NCBI GenBank assembly: GCA_964545475.1
Contig: CAZJGG010000005.1
Location: 1-64,000 of the forward strand
Length of the DNA: 64,000 nt
Direction: 5' to 3'
Origin: CAZJGG01 sp964545475
GTDB lineage: Bacteria; Bacillota; Clostridia; Lachnospirales; JAISER01
Each line of letters opens with the position of its first letter. The first letter of the stretch is position 1. The notes under the pieces were generated by a model that saw nothing but the letters and a program-made list of their open reading frames with translations, did no database searches and was not told the origin of the DNA. Of this stretch, positions 25,603 to 34,557 are shown piece after piece. Position numbers and translations under genes: made by a program.

Positions 25603-26617
25603 CATAGTTATTATGGCGTTCACGGCAAAGGGATACAAGCTTGCAGAAAAAATATCTAAGGTGTTAGATGAAGAGTTTTATATAAGCATACATAAAGTAT
25701 CGAAATTAAAAGAGTTTGTTTCTTCTGTTTTTCAGCAAGGGAATATTCTTGTTTTTATCGGAGCGGCAGGTATTGCTGTTCGTGCAATATCCGGTTTAAT
25801 TGAAGATAAAACCACTGATCCAGCCGTTATTGTTGTAGATGAGCTCGGTCGATATGTTATACCCATACTTTCAGGTCATATTGGGGGAGCAAATTTATTT
25901 GCAAAAAAATTAAGCAAGATTATTAATGCTTCACCGGTAATTACCACAGCTACAGACATTAATAATATTTTTTCTGTAGACAGCTATGCTGTACAAAACA
26001 GATACTCTATCGTAAATCCTGAGAATATCAAAAACGTATCAAGTGCGCTAATTAATAGGCAGGAAGTTGGCTTACATACCTCATTTGAAATACAAGGGGC
26101 ATTACCGGCAGATATTGTACTTAGAGATATAGGAGATATTGGGATTCTAATTTCATCCGAGGAATGTGACAATTATCCTTTTATGAAAACATTACATCTC
26201 ATGCCAAAATGCTTCCATGTAGGAATTGGTACAAGAAAAAATATTTCTTTTGATACACTTCATGATTACTTCTTGAAGATCTTATCAAGTGAATCAATAC
26301 CGTTATCTTGTATCAGCTCGATTTCTTCCATAGATTTAAAGAAAAACGAAGAAGCCATTGTTAAGCTGGCTAAAGTTTACGGTATAAAATTTTTAACATA
26401 TTCAGCAGAACAGCTAAAAATATACGAAACCCAATTTGAACAGTCGGATTTTGTGAAAAATATAGCAGGTGTTGGAAATGTATGCGAGGTATCCGCTTAT
26501 TTATCTTCAAATAAAGGTGAAATTATCGTTGGAAAAAGGGTAAAAAATGGAATTACCATCGCAATTGCTAAAGAAGCTTGGAGGGTTATGTTTGAAAGTT
26601 CGCATGACAGGTCTTGA
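25595..26617 (+). CDS. cbiG: Cobalt-precorrin-5A hydrolase CbiG
   Basis: About 340 residues. CbiG opens the delta-lactone of cobalt-precorrin-5A, releasing acetaldehyde. The N-terminal domain has IGAAGIAVRAISG and VVDELGRYVIPILSGHIGGAN; the C-terminal domain carries the GIGTRKNI stretch. The frame is open from 25517, but those residues lie inside cbiF; ATG 25595, giving MHNIVIMAFTAKG, fits the family and follows GACGGAGCG. It overlaps hemA by 26 bases. Confidence 0.9.
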   Translation: MHNIVIMAFTAKGYKLAEKISKVLDEEFYISIHKVSKLKEFVSSVFQQGNILVFIGAAGIAVRAISGLIEDKTTDPAVIVVDELGRYVIPILSGHIGGANLFAKKLSKIINASPVITTATDINNIFSVDSYAVQNRYSIVNPENIKNVSSALINRQEVGLHTSFEIQGALPADIVLRDIGDIGILISSEECDNYPFMKTLHLMPKCFHVGIGTRKNISFDTLHDYFLKILSSESIPLSCISSISSIDLKKNEEAIVKLAKVYGIKFLTYSAEQLKIYETQFEQSDFVKNIAGVGNVCEVSAYLSSNKGEIIVGKRVKNGITIAIAKEAWRVMFESSHDRS

Positions 26618-27590
26618 TCATAAAAACTCCGAACTTTTCATTCGGGAAAAATTTGCTGTAAGTAAAGATACAGCTAAAAAGGTTATGTCAGCTTTTATGG
26701 AGCTTAAGTATATAGAGGGATGTGTCATAATTTCCACATGCAACAGAACGGAAGTATATGTTTCCATACATGAGCAAACCCCATTTAACATTACAGAGTT
26801 TTTATGCCGGACTATTGGCTTGGATGCACAACAATATAGAGCTAACTTCACGGAACGGGATGAAAAAGAAACATTTTTGCATCTATCCAGTGTTGGTGCA
26901 GGTATAGACTCACAAATTCTTGGAGACGACCAAATAATTACACAGGTTAGGGAAGCTTTAGAGTTATCAAGGGAATACGGTTTTACGGACAGTTATATTG
27001 AAACTATGTTTAGAACAGCCATAAAAGCCGCTAAAGAGATAAAGACAAAAATGATTGTACGGTCTGCCAGTCTCGCTTCTGCACCGCACAAAGCTGTAGA
27101 AAAAATAAAATCTCTTGGGTTTCTTGACGGCAAAAGGGCTGTAGTAATAGGGAATGGGCAAATGGGTAAGCTTGCTTCCCAGCTTCTTTTAAAAGAGTCA
27201 GCTCATGTTACAGTTACTCTTAGGGAATACAAGAAAGGAAATATTGTAATTCCTTTGGGAGCGGATTCCATCAGTTATGGAAAGCGTTACGAAGTTATAG
27301 AAAGCGCAGATATTGTTATAAGCGCCACTACAAGCCCCCATTATACATTGCATTATGATGATTTTGTAAATTTGAATAGCAAACAAAAAATTATAGTTGA
27401 TTTATCTGTTCCGAGAGATGTAGAGCCGCTAATTGGGGAGTTACCGGGAATTAATTTGTTTACAATTGATGATTTAGGAGATAAGGGCAATTCCCTTCCC
27501 AGCGAAAAAATAGAACTTGCCAATCAAATAATAGAGCAAAACATGCAAAACTATTACAAATGGTGTGAATATAAGGAGAGCATTAAATGA
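26592..27590 (+). CDS. hemA: Glutamyl-tRNA reductase (short form)
   Basis: The first committed enzyme of C5 tetrapyrrole synthesis reduces glutamyl-tRNA to glutamate-1-semialdehyde. GLDHKNSELFIREKFA opens the protein and the catalytic cysteine is in STCNRTEVY (about Cys50); a Rossmann GNGQMGKLA follows near residue 185. At about 332 residues it lacks much of the C-terminal dimerisation domain of typical 410-450-residue enzymes. TTG 26592 is chosen because TTGGAGGGTTATG stands right before it. Its place inside the B12 operon puts precursor supply under the riboswitch. Confidence 0.9.
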   Translation: MKVRMTGLDHKNSELFIREKFAVSKDTAKKVMSAFMELKYIEGCVIISTCNRTEVYVSIHEQTPFNITEFLCRTIGLDAQQYRANFTERDEKETFLHLSSVGAGIDSQILGDDQIITQVREALELSREYGFTDSYIETMFRTAIKAAKEIKTKMIVRSASLASAPHKAVEKIKSLGFLDGKRAVVIGNGQMGKLASQLLLKESAHVTVTLREYKKGNIVIPLGADSISYGKRYEVIESADIVISATTSPHYTLHYDDFVNLNSKQKIIVDLSVPRDVEPLIGELPGINLFTIDDLGDKGNSLPSEKIELANQIIEQNMQNYYKWCEYKESIK

Positions 27591-28315
27591 AAATTTATGC
27601 AGTAGGCATAGGGCCGGGGGATGTGGATTATTTAATACCACGTGCAAAGGAAGTTATTTTGAACTGTGATGTTGTTGTAGGATATACGACATATATAAAT
27701 TTAATATCTGACATGATGCAAAACAAAGAAGTGATTAGCACAGGAATGAAAAGTGAAACAGCACGCTGCGAAAGCGCATTTAGAGAAGCTCTTAAGGGCA
27801 GAAATGTCGTTGTTATTTCAAGCGGAGATGCCGGTATTTATGGAATGGCTTCATTACTCTATGAGATGGCTGAAAAATACGTCGGTGTTGATATTGAGGT
27901 TGTCCCCGGGATTACTGCGGCAATTTCTGCCGCTTCTATATTAGGCTCTCCTCTTTCAAATGATTTTGCTGTAATTAGCCTAAGCGACTTGATGACACCT
28001 TGGGAAGTAATTGAACAAAGACTGTCTGCCGCTTCTATGGGAGACTTTGTTATTTGCCTTTACAATCCCCAAAGCATAAAGAGAAGTGATTATTTAGAGC
28101 GTGCATGTTACATAGCATTAAAATATAAACCACCGCAAACATGCTGTGGGTACGTAAAAAATGCTTTACGGGGAAATGAGGGTAATTACGAAATTTGCAC
28201 ACTGCAAGAGCTTTCCAGTTCCGATGTGGATATGTTCACAACAGTTATTATCGGCAATTCTGCCACCAAGATAATAAATGAAAGGTTGGTAACTGCAAGG
28301 GGATATAAAATATGA
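27587..28315 (+). CDS. cbiH: Cobalt-precorrin-3 C17-methyltransferase CbiH
   Basis: A 242-residue tetrapyrrole methylase that methylates C17 with ring contraction. VGIGPGDVDYLIPRA, the VVGYTTYI segment, SSGDAGIYGMAS and CLYNPQSIKRSDY are CbiH/CobJ features. No ferredoxin-like extension is present. The ATG overlaps the hemA stop by four bases. Confidence 0.93.
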   Translation: MKIYAVGIGPGDVDYLIPRAKEVILNCDVVVGYTTYINLISDMMQNKEVISTGMKSETARCESAFREALKGRNVVVISSGDAGIYGMASLLYEMAEKYVGVDIEVVPGITAAISAASILGSPLSNDFAVISLSDLMTPWEVIEQRLSAASMGDFVICLYNPQSIKRSDYLERACYIALKYKPPQTCCGYVKNALRGNEGNYEICTLQELSSSDVDMFTTVIIGNSATKIINERLVTARGYKI

Positions 28316-29529
28316 AAGTGCTTATTTTTGGCGGCACAACAGAGGGAAAAAGGCTTGCGGATGTACTTTCCACAAATAACGTAGATGTTACTTTATGCGT
28401 TGCCACTGATTATGGAAAAAGCGTTATCAAAAATGTCAGGGGATTAAAAATTGCGGCGAAAAGGCTTAATCAAGCTGAGATGGCTCTATTACTTAAAAAA
28501 AATACATTTGATTATGTTGTTGATGCAACTCATCCATATGCCCAGGAAGTGACACAAAATATAAGAGTTGCTTGTTTTGAAACAAACACGGATTATTTAA
28601 GACTAATTCGGGATACAAGTGATAGGCAGAAGTCTGTCATATACGTGGATAGTGCCGTTGAGGCTGCCGAATTTATTAAAGATACAACAGGAAATGTATT
28701 AATGGCAATTGGCAGCAAAGAGCTTGAAGCTTTTACAGCAATTGAATCTTATGAGCAAAGACTGTATATACGTATAATACCCATGATGGATTCGCTTCAA
28801 AAGGTAATAGATTTGGGCTTTAAAAATCCAAATATTATATGTATGCAAGGCCCGTTTAGTATTGACATAAATGCGACGACTTTGAAAATGATTAATGCTA
28901 AATACATGGTAACAAAAGATTCCGGAGAAGCAGGAGGGTTTTTACAAAAACTTGAAGCGGCAGAACAGGTGGGCTGTAAAGTTATTGTTATCGCTAGACC
29001 TGTTATTGAAAAAGGGTATAGGCTTGATGAAATATTGGGGTTTTTTCATGTTATAGATATAAAGCCTACAGAACGGTTTACTTATTTTCCTCTATTTATA
29101 AATTTAATGGGGAAAAAGATTATCGTTATTGGCGGCGGCAAAATTGCTGAACGCCGGATAAAGACGCTATTGCCTTATGACCCTGATATTACTGTTGTTT
29201 CACCTCAAATAACAGATGCAATACAAGATATGGTACAAAGCGGTGCTGTTAAATTTATAAGCAGAAAATATGAAAGCGTGGATTGTTACGGTGCTTTTTT
29301 GGTTATTGCCGCCACAAATGACAGAGAAGTTAATCAAATGATAATGAAAGATGCAAAAGATAGTAAATGTTTTGTAATTGTTTCAGACAGCAGGGCAGAT
29401 TGCGATTGTTATTTCCCTGCAATTGCAGAAAATGACGAACTTGTTGCAGGAATGGTTTCAAAAAACGGAAATCATAAGGGTTTGAAAGAAAAGGCACAGG
29501 AGCTGAGGAGGTTTCTAAATCATGAATAG
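28312..29529 (+). CDS. cbiJ: Fusion: precorrin-6A reductase (CbiJ) and precorrin-2 dehydrogenase (SirC type)
   Basis: The 405-residue protein joins two redox enzymes. Residues 1 to about 255 are CbiJ: ILFGGTTEGKRLA-type start (IFGGTTEGKRLAD), VDATHPYAQEVTQN, GSKELEAF, MQGPFS and TKDSGEAGG. Residues about 266-405 are a precorrin-2 dehydrogenase: MGKKIIVIGGGKIAERRI, then VIAATNDREVN and SDSRADCDCYFPA. The second part lacks the C-terminal chelatase dimerisation length of CysG, so it may act as dehydrogenase only, with CbiX inserting cobalt. The fused dehydrogenase makes factor II early in the pathway while CbiJ acts late. Confidence 0.88.
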   Translation: MKVLIFGGTTEGKRLADVLSTNNVDVTLCVATDYGKSVIKNVRGLKIAAKRLNQAEMALLLKKNTFDYVVDATHPYAQEVTQNIRVACFETNTDYLRLIRDTSDRQKSVIYVDSAVEAAEFIKDTTGNVLMAIGSKELEAFTAIESYEQRLYIRIIPMMDSLQKVIDLGFKNPNIICMQGPFSIDINATTLKMINAKYMVTKDSGEAGGFLQKLEAAEQVGCKVIVIARPVIEKGYRLDEILGFFHVIDIKPTERFTYFPLFINLMGKKIIVIGGGKIAERRIKTLLPYDPDITVVSPQITDAIQDMVQSGAVKFISRKYESVDCYGAFLVIAATNDREVNQMIMKDAKDSKCFVIVSDSRADCDCYFPAIAENDELVAGMVSKNGNHKGLKEKAQELRRFLNHE

Positions 29530-30424
29530 GATTGTAAAGGTTGGAAGCCGGGAAAGCAGTTTGGCTGTAAAACAGGCAGAAATAGTGATGGATGCTATTA
29601 AAAAAAATAATCCTTACGTAGAGCTTGAGTTAGTAACAATCAAAACAAAGGGCGATAAAATACTGGATCAAAGCTTAGATAAAATTGGCGGCAAGGGTTT
29701 GTTTATCAAGGAATTGGAGTTGGCACTGCTTAATTTGGAAATAGATTTTGCTGTTCACAGTTATAAAGATATGCCTTACGAAGAAATGGAAGAACTGCCT
29801 ATTGTGGCGTTGTCGGAAAGAGAATCTCCGTTTGATGCGTTGGTTTTGCCCGCAAACACGGATTTGATAGATAAAACGAAGTACATAGGTTCATCAAGCC
29901 TTAGACGGAGTATACAGTTTAAAGCGCTTTATAAAGACCTTGAAACTGCTGGTATACGGGGAAATGTACTAAGCCGCCTGGGAAAACTGGATTTAGGCGA
30001 GTATTCTGCAATTATTTTAGCCGAGGCAGGGCTTAAAAGGCTTGATTTGCAAAATAGAGTATCAAAAGTATTTACTGTAGAGGAAATGATACCTTCTGCG
30101 TCTCAAGGCATACTTGCAGTGCAAGGAAGAAAAGGTGAAGACTATTCGTACTTATATAATTTCCACAGCAGGGAATCTGAATATGCTTCAAAAGCTGAAA
30201 GACAATTTTTAAAAACATTAGGCGGAGGATGTAGTTCACCTGTTGCCGCATACGCCGAGATATATGGAAATGAAATAAAGCTTACAGGAATGTATGCTGA
30301 CTGTATAGGTGAAAATGAATATGGTATTGAAAAAGGCTGTTTATGCGGTTCACTGGATGATGCCGAACGGCTGGGAGAGATGCTTGCTATAAATTTGAAA
30401 GACAAGGCGGTGAAAGTATGGTAA
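29522..30424 (+). CDS. hemC: Porphobilinogen deaminase (hydroxymethylbilane synthase)
   Basis: A 300-residue enzyme polymerising four porphobilinogens to hydroxymethylbilane. KVGSRESSLAVKQAE at the N-terminus and the dipyrromethane cofactor cysteine in LGGGCSSPV (about Cys237) are intact. HSYKDMP is the substrate-binding region. It overlaps cbiJ by 8 bases and cobA-hemD by 7 bases. Confidence 0.95.
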   Translation: MNRIVKVGSRESSLAVKQAEIVMDAIKKNNPYVELELVTIKTKGDKILDQSLDKIGGKGLFIKELELALLNLEIDFAVHSYKDMPYEEMEELPIVALSERESPFDALVLPANTDLIDKTKYIGSSSLRRSIQFKALYKDLETAGIRGNVLSRLGKLDLGEYSAIILAEAGLKRLDLQNRVSKVFTVEEMIPSASQGILAVQGRKGEDYSYLYNFHSRESEYASKAERQFLKTLGGGCSSPVAAYAEIYGNEIKLTGMYADCIGENEYGIEKGCLCGSLDDAERLGEMLAINLKDKAVKVW

Positions 30425-31920
30425 CGCTAATCGGTGCAGGTCCTGGAGATTCCGGATTGTTAACGTTAAAAGGCGCAAAGAAGCTTAAAGAAGCAGATGT
30501 AGTTTTGTATGACAGGCTTGTGGGGGATGAAATTATATCAATGATACCTGAGTCTGCTGAAAAAATTGATGTTGGCAAAAACGCCGGAAACCACCCTATA
30601 CCACAATGGGAAATAAATGAGCTTATTTTATCAAAAGGAAGGCTTGGGCTTAATGTTGTACGGCTTAAAGGCGGCGATCCCTTTGTGTTTGGCAGAGGGG
30701 GCGAGGAACTGGAACTTCTTGTTGAAAATCAAATAGATTTTGAGGTTGTGCCGGGAATTTCATCTTCTATTGCCGGAGGAACATATGCCGGAATTCCAGT
30801 TACCCATAGGGATTTTACTTCATCAGTACATATAATTACCGGGCACGCCAAAGCAAACGGCTGTGTTAGCATTGATTATGAATCTCTTGTGAGACTAAAC
30901 GGAACTTTAGTTTTTATGATGGGCGTTTCCGCTTTGAGAGAAATATGCCAAGGGTTAATAAATGCCGGGATGGAAAGCAGTATGCCTGCCGCCATTATTG
31001 AAAATGCAACATTACCTTGCCAGCGGAAATTTGTTGGAGATTTAGAAACATTATTTGTTATGGCAAAAGAAAATAATGTGATCTCTCCGGCGGTTATTAT
31101 AGTAGGCAAGGTATGTACTCTTTCGGATACGCTGGACTGGTTTTCCCGTAAGCCTTTGTTTGGAAAAAGGGTGTTGGTAACTCGTGCTAGAACAAGTGAA
31201 TCGGCTTTGTCGGAACAATTAAGGGTTTTGGGGTGTGATGTAATAGAGACTCCCTGTATACGGATTGCTCCGATTATTGAAAACAATACTCAGCTTGAAA
31301 AAGCAGTTACAAACATTGATGAATATGGCTGGCTTGTATTTACAAGTGGCGTTGGTGTTAACTTATTTTTTGATTACTTATGTGCCATTGGCTTTGATAT
31401 AAGGAAACTGCATCATATGAAAATAGCCGCCGTAGGTTCTGAAACAGAAAAAGAGATACAGAAACGTGGGGTTTTTGTGGATTATACTCCAGAGATATAC
31501 AATAGCCAAGAGCTTGCCAAAGGGCTTCTCACTATGCTTTTACCTCACAGTGAAAGCAATAAAAAGATATTAATAGCAAGAGCAAAATTAGGCGGAGAAG
31601 AAATGCCGGACATATTTATTAAAAACGGTGTTGCTTTTGATGATATAGCTCTTTATGATACTGTCTTTGAAAACAGGCAAAATGATACTGTTCTAGAAAT
31701 GCTTAATAAGGACTGCGTTGATTTTGTTACATTTACAAGTTCATCAACTGTAGAAGGGTTTGTAAACGCTTTTCCAAATAATAAATTAGAAAATATAAGG
31801 AGTGTTTGCATTGGTGAAAGAACTGCGGAAACGGCAAGGAAATACGGTATTAAAACTGTAATTTCAGAAAAAGCAACGATAAACAGCATGGTGGAAAGAC
31901 TAAAGGAGATGCTCAAGTAA
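30418..31920 (+). CDS. cobA-hemD: Fusion: uroporphyrinogen-III C-methyltransferase / uroporphyrinogen-III synthase
   Basis: The 500-residue protein has a SUMT domain (1 to about 240; VTLIGAGPGDSGLLTLKG, DRLVGDEII, RLKGGDPFVFGRGGEE, PGISSSIAGG). A HemD domain follows (about 245-500; GKRVLVTRARTSESALSEQL, WLVFTSGVGVN, TFTSSSTVEGF). One chain therefore closes the tetrapyrrole ring and adds the first two methyl groups to give precorrin-2, diverting carbon to corrin. This fusion is common in Clostridia. It lies between hemC and hemB with no real spacing. Confidence 0.95.
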   Translation: MVTLIGAGPGDSGLLTLKGAKKLKEADVVLYDRLVGDEIISMIPESAEKIDVGKNAGNHPIPQWEINELILSKGRLGLNVVRLKGGDPFVFGRGGEELELLVENQIDFEVVPGISSSIAGGTYAGIPVTHRDFTSSVHIITGHAKANGCVSIDYESLVRLNGTLVFMMGVSALREICQGLINAGMESSMPAAIIENATLPCQRKFVGDLETLFVMAKENNVISPAVIIVGKVCTLSDTLDWFSRKPLFGKRVLVTRARTSESALSEQLRVLGCDVIETPCIRIAPIIENNTQLEKAVTNIDEYGWLVFTSGVGVNLFFDYLCAIGFDIRKLHHMKIAAVGSETEKEIQKRGVFVDYTPEIYNSQELAKGLLTMLLPHSESNKKILIARAKLGGEEMPDIFIKNGVAFDDIALYDTVFENRQNDTVLEMLNKDCVDFVTFTSSSTVEGFVNAFPNNKLENIRSVCIGERTAETARKYGIKTVISEKATINSMVERLKEMLK

Positions 31921-31921
31921 A

Positions 31922-32902
31922 ATGGACATTAGACCAAGGCGACTGCGTGGTAATGAAATTTTAAGAAACATGGTAAGGGAAACAATAGTATCATCAAATT
32001 CCTTAGTTCTTCCCCTTTTTGTGCGAGAAGGCAAAGGGATTAAAGAAGGAATTACATCTTTATATGGTCAAATAAGATACAGCCCCGACACTATAGTAAA
32101 AGGCGTAGAAACTGGGCTTAAATCAGGAGTACGTTCGTTTATGCTTTTTGGTATTCCAAATAGCAAAGATGAATTCGGAACAAGTGCATATGCGGAAAAT
32201 GGTGTTATTCAGGAAGCGGTAAGGCAGATAAAAAAAGAGTTTGGCAGTGATGCTTATATTATAACTGATGTGTGTCTGTGCGAATATACGTCTCATGGGC
32301 ATTGCGGTATTATAGACGGCGAAAATGTGGATAACGATTTAAGTTTGCCGGTATTAGCAAAGGTTGCGCTTTCTCATGCGGCTTCCGGCGCGGATATGGT
32401 TGCACCCTCCGACATGATGGACGGCAGAATAAATGCCATGCGGAAGACGTTAGACGAGAATGGCTATAAAAACACACCAATAATGAGTTATAGTGCTAAA
32501 TATTCATCGGCGTTTTATGGGCCTTTCAGAGAAGCCGCCGGGTCAACGCCCCAATTTGGAGATAGAAAAACCTATCAAATGGATTACCACAACGGAAAAG
32601 AAGGGATAAAGGAAGTTTTGTTGGATATATCGGAGGGGGCTGATATTGTAATGGTAAAACCAGCTTTATCTTACCTTGATATTATTTCTGAAATTTCAAA
32701 GACGGTAAACGTTCCTGTAGCTGCATATAGCGTAAGCGGAGAATACGCAATGATTAAAACAGCCGCAAGACAAAATCTCATAGATGAGTATGGAGTTATG
32801 TGCGAAACTGCTATAGGGGTTTTTCGTGCCGGCGCTGATATATTAATAACATATTTTGCAAAAGAATTAGCAGAAGCAATAAAAAGAGGTGATATTGGAT
32901 GA
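31922..32902 (+). CDS. hemB: Delta-aminolevulinic acid dehydratase
   Basis: A 326-residue enzyme joining two ALA molecules to porphobilinogen. RPRRLRGNEILRNMVRET opens the chain, the zinc-type cysteine cluster is in DVCLCEYTSHGHCG, and the Schiff-base lysines are in SYSAKYSS and MVKPALSYLD. All active-site parts are present. The stop overlaps the hemL start (ATGATGG). Confidence 0.95.
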   Translation: MDIRPRRLRGNEILRNMVRETIVSSNSLVLPLFVREGKGIKEGITSLYGQIRYSPDTIVKGVETGLKSGVRSFMLFGIPNSKDEFGTSAYAENGVIQEAVRQIKKEFGSDAYIITDVCLCEYTSHGHCGIIDGENVDNDLSLPVLAKVALSHAASGADMVAPSDMMDGRINAMRKTLDENGYKNTPIMSYSAKYSSAFYGPFREAAGSTPQFGDRKTYQMDYHNGKEGIKEVLLDISEGADIVMVKPALSYLDIISEISKTVNVPVAAYSVSGEYAMIKTAARQNLIDEYGVMCETAIGVFRAGADILITYFAKELAEAIKRGDIG

Positions 32903-34179
32903 TGGATAAATCAATTGGTTTTTTTGAAAGGGCAAAAAAAATTATACCAGGAGGGGTTAACAGCCCGGTTAGGGCGTTTAAGTCCGTTGGGGGTTGTCCT
33001 GCTTTTATAGAAAGGGCGGATGGAGCAAGAATTTATGATGTAGACGGCAATGAATATATTGATTATGTGTGCTCTTGGGGACCTATGATTTTAGGGCATA
33101 ATAACAGGCAAATACAGGAAGCAATAATATCGGCATCTAAAAATGGGTTGAGCTTCGGCGCACCTACATTGGCAGAAATCCTTTTAGCAGAAAAGATGAT
33201 TGAGTTTACGCCGGGCCTTTCTATGGTACGTATGGTTAATTCGGGAACAGAAGCTGTAATGAGCGCCATTCGCCTTGCTCGTGGATTTACAGGGAGACAA
33301 AAAATCATTAAATTTGAGGGGTGTTACCACGGACACTCGGACAGTATGCTTGTAAAAGCCGGTTCTGGTGCTCTGACAATGGGAGAACCGGATAGTTTAG
33401 GTGTACAAGCCAGTATTGCCGGAGACACATTAATAGCCCAATATAACGACCTAAACAGTGTTGAACAATTTCTTAAAACTTATGATGTTGCCGCTGTTAT
33501 AGTTGAGCCTGTAGCGGCGAATATGGGCGTTATCCCACCCCAAGAAGGCTTTTTGAAAGGTTTACGCCAGCTTTGCGACAGAGCAGGTGCACTTCTGATT
33601 TTTGATGAGGTAATAACCGGGTTTAGGCTTTGTAAGGGAGGAGCACAAGAATATTACGGAGTTACCGCTGATATAACAACATATGGAAAGATAATAGGCG
33701 GCGGTATGCCAGTAGGTGCGTATGGAGGGCGAAAAGAAATAATGGAATGTATATCACCTTGTGGTAATGTTTATCAAGCAGGGACTTTATCCGGCAATCC
33801 CATAGCAATGGCGGCAGGTATTAGCCAGCTTTCGCAGCTTGAAAACACAGAAATATATAGTCACATTAACAGTATGGGTGAACGTTTGCAAAAAGGGCTT
33901 CAAGGGATTGTAAACAGACTTGGTATTAAAGCCGCTGTTACAAGAGTTGGATCGCTGGTTTGCATGTATTTTGGCATTGAGGAAGCGGACAGTTATAAAT
34001 GTGTTATCAATGGGGATAAGGAAAAATACGCTAAGTATTTTCATGCAATGCTACGAAACGGTATATATCTTGCTCCGTCTCAATTTGAAGCAATTTTTAT
34101 ATCATATTCACACAAGGAAAAAGAAATAGACGACACATTAAATGCGGCGGAAAATGCGCTTAAAGATTTAGTAAATTAA
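32899..34179 (+). CDS. hemL: Glutamate-1-semialdehyde 2,1-aminomutase
   Basis: A 426-residue PLP enzyme converting glutamate-1-semialdehyde to 5-aminolevulinate. IPGGVNSPVRAFKSVGG, MVNSGTEAVMSAIRLAR, the EVITGFR metal/PLP region and the PLP lysine in TTYGKIIGGGMPVGAYGG match the family. It completes the C5 route with hemA. The start can be either of two adjacent ATGs (32899 or 32902). Confidence 0.95.
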   Translation: MMDKSIGFFERAKKIIPGGVNSPVRAFKSVGGCPAFIERADGARIYDVDGNEYIDYVCSWGPMILGHNNRQIQEAIISASKNGLSFGAPTLAEILLAEKMIEFTPGLSMVRMVNSGTEAVMSAIRLARGFTGRQKIIKFEGCYHGHSDSMLVKAGSGALTMGEPDSLGVQASIAGDTLIAQYNDLNSVEQFLKTYDVAAVIVEPVAANMGVIPPQEGFLKGLRQLCDRAGALLIFDEVITGFRLCKGGAQEYYGVTADITTYGKIIGGGMPVGAYGGRKEIMECISPCGNVYQAGTLSGNPIAMAAGISQLSQLENTEIYSHINSMGERLQKGLQGIVNRLGIKAAVTRVGSLVCMYFGIEEADSYKCVINGDKEKYAKYFHAMLRNGIYLAPSQFEAIFISYSHKEKEIDDTLNAAENALKDLVN

Positions 34180-34199
34180 ATAAATAGCGAGGGGATAAA

Positions 34200-34556
34200 A
34201 TGAAGGGTGTTTTAGTTGTTGCACACGGGAGCAGAGCAAAAGAGACAGAAGCAACTTTAAAAACGGTTTTAGACATGGCGAAAGAAAAATTGCCGGATGT
34301 ATGCATTGAACATGCATTTATGGAATTTGGAGATAAAACAATAGAATCCGGTATCGCCGCTCTTGCGGCAAAAAATGTTACAGATATAAAAATTGTTCCT
34401 TATTTTCTTTTTATGGGTATTCACTTGAAAGAGGATATTCCAAACGCAGTTAACGAATGCATAAAAAGTTATCCCGATATAAAAGTGGTTATGGGTAAGC
34501 CCTTAGGGGCAGATAGTCGGCTGGCGGAAATTTTGGCTGATAGGATAAGGGATTAG
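34200..34556 (+). CDS. cbiX: Sirohydrochlorin cobaltochelatase, short CbiX
   Basis: A 118-residue half-size chelatase (CbiX-S) that works as a homodimer and inserts Co(II) into sirohydrochlorin at the entry to the anaerobic pathway. The two metal-binding histidines are in VVAHGSR (residue 9) and PYFLFMGIHLKEDI. GAGGGGATAAA precedes the ATG. CbiK is absent, so this is the cobalt-inserting enzyme of the operon. Confidence 0.92.
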   Translation: MKGVLVVAHGSRAKETEATLKTVLDMAKEKLPDVCIEHAFMEFGDKTIESGIAALAAKNVTDIKIVPYFLFMGIHLKEDIPNAVNECIKSYPDIKVVMGKPLGADSRLAEILADRIRD

Positions 34557-34557
34557 T

